Positions 5,905 through 5,963 of a stretch of DNA of 5,963 nucleotides are shown here, piece after piece. This DNA comes from Planctomycetia bacterium (GTDB taxonomy: Bacteria; Planctomycetota; Planctomycetia; Gemmatales; Gemmataceae): NCBI GenBank assembly GCA_022616395.1, contig JAKEEV010000637.1, positions 1-5,963 on the forward strand. Direction: 5' to 3'. A program made the translations under genes and the position numbers. Under the pieces are notes generated by a model. It worked only from the letters and a program-made list of their open reading frames with translations, was not told the origin of the DNA and did not search any database. How positions within the stretch are numbered: position 1 is the first letter of the stretch; each line of letters begins with the position of its first letter.

Positions 5905-5963
5905 CTTTGGTCTGCAACCCCTTCGGGGCAGGGCTTTCAGGGTGTCCACAGCGTTGTAAGTTA

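Noticed and set aside
5779..5949. 57-residue N-terminal extension of the phosphatase (contains SKGSKGSKGSK)
   Set aside because: It translates the 9-bp tandem repeat and hairpin element. The Tat signal would be buried internally if this were translated, so the ATG at 5778 is preferred despite a weak ribosome site.

Overview
The window is GC-rich and densely coded. It looks like chromosomal DNA from a planctomycete, probably of the Gemmata type. That is an inference from four things: a long WD40-repeat protein, a plant/chlamydia-type enoyl-ACP reductase, secreted lysine-rich proteins of unknown function, and families of short interspersed palindromes based on GTAGGACAGGC. No rRNA, tRNA, CRISPR array, transposase or phage gene is visible.

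Layout, left to right. (1) Bases 1-1509 (+) hold the C-terminal 502 residues of a WD40 beta-propeller protein whose start lies outside the window. (2) Bases 1510-1616 are a short gap with two hairpins. The second is a strong intrinsic-terminator structure that ends only 14 bases before the next start codon region. (3) Bases 1617-2504 (+) are fabI, the NADH-dependent enoyl-ACP reductase of fatty-acid synthesis. (4) Bases 2505-2614 are a convergent gap with a perfect 13-bp inverted repeat that probably terminates transcription from both sides. (5) Three genes follow on the minus strand, transcribed right to left: a Tat-signal tyrosine/dual-specificity phosphatase with a fused C-terminal beta-sandwich (5778-4759), a family 2 polyprenyl-phosphate-type glycosyltransferase with two C-terminal membrane helices (4630-3638), and a secreted lysine-rich protein of unknown function (3499-2615).

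The phosphatase and the glycosyltransferase could form a small cell-envelope or polysaccharide module. The phosphatase has an export signal and a beta-sandwich of a kind I associate with envelope and exopolysaccharide proteins, and the glycosyltransferase is built to load a sugar onto a lipid carrier. This is inference from context. The lysine-rich protein has its own leader region with two small palindromes, so it may be transcribed separately.

The most striking non-coding structure is at 4648-4762, between the phosphatase and glycosyltransferase genes. Four 24-base copies of an imperfect palindrome are arranged head-head-tail-tail (a> b> <c <d), exactly symmetric about base 4705. The outermost copy supplies the TAG stop codon of the phosphatase gene. 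A second composite repeat lies upstream of the phosphatase start at 5836-5904: four perfect 9-base tandem copies joined to a hairpin. Both repeats create spurious in-frame N-terminal extensions of the genes next to them, so I shortened both genes. I see no convincing new defence or mobile system. The repeat array, the fabI leader and the phosphatase fusion are the items most worth following up.
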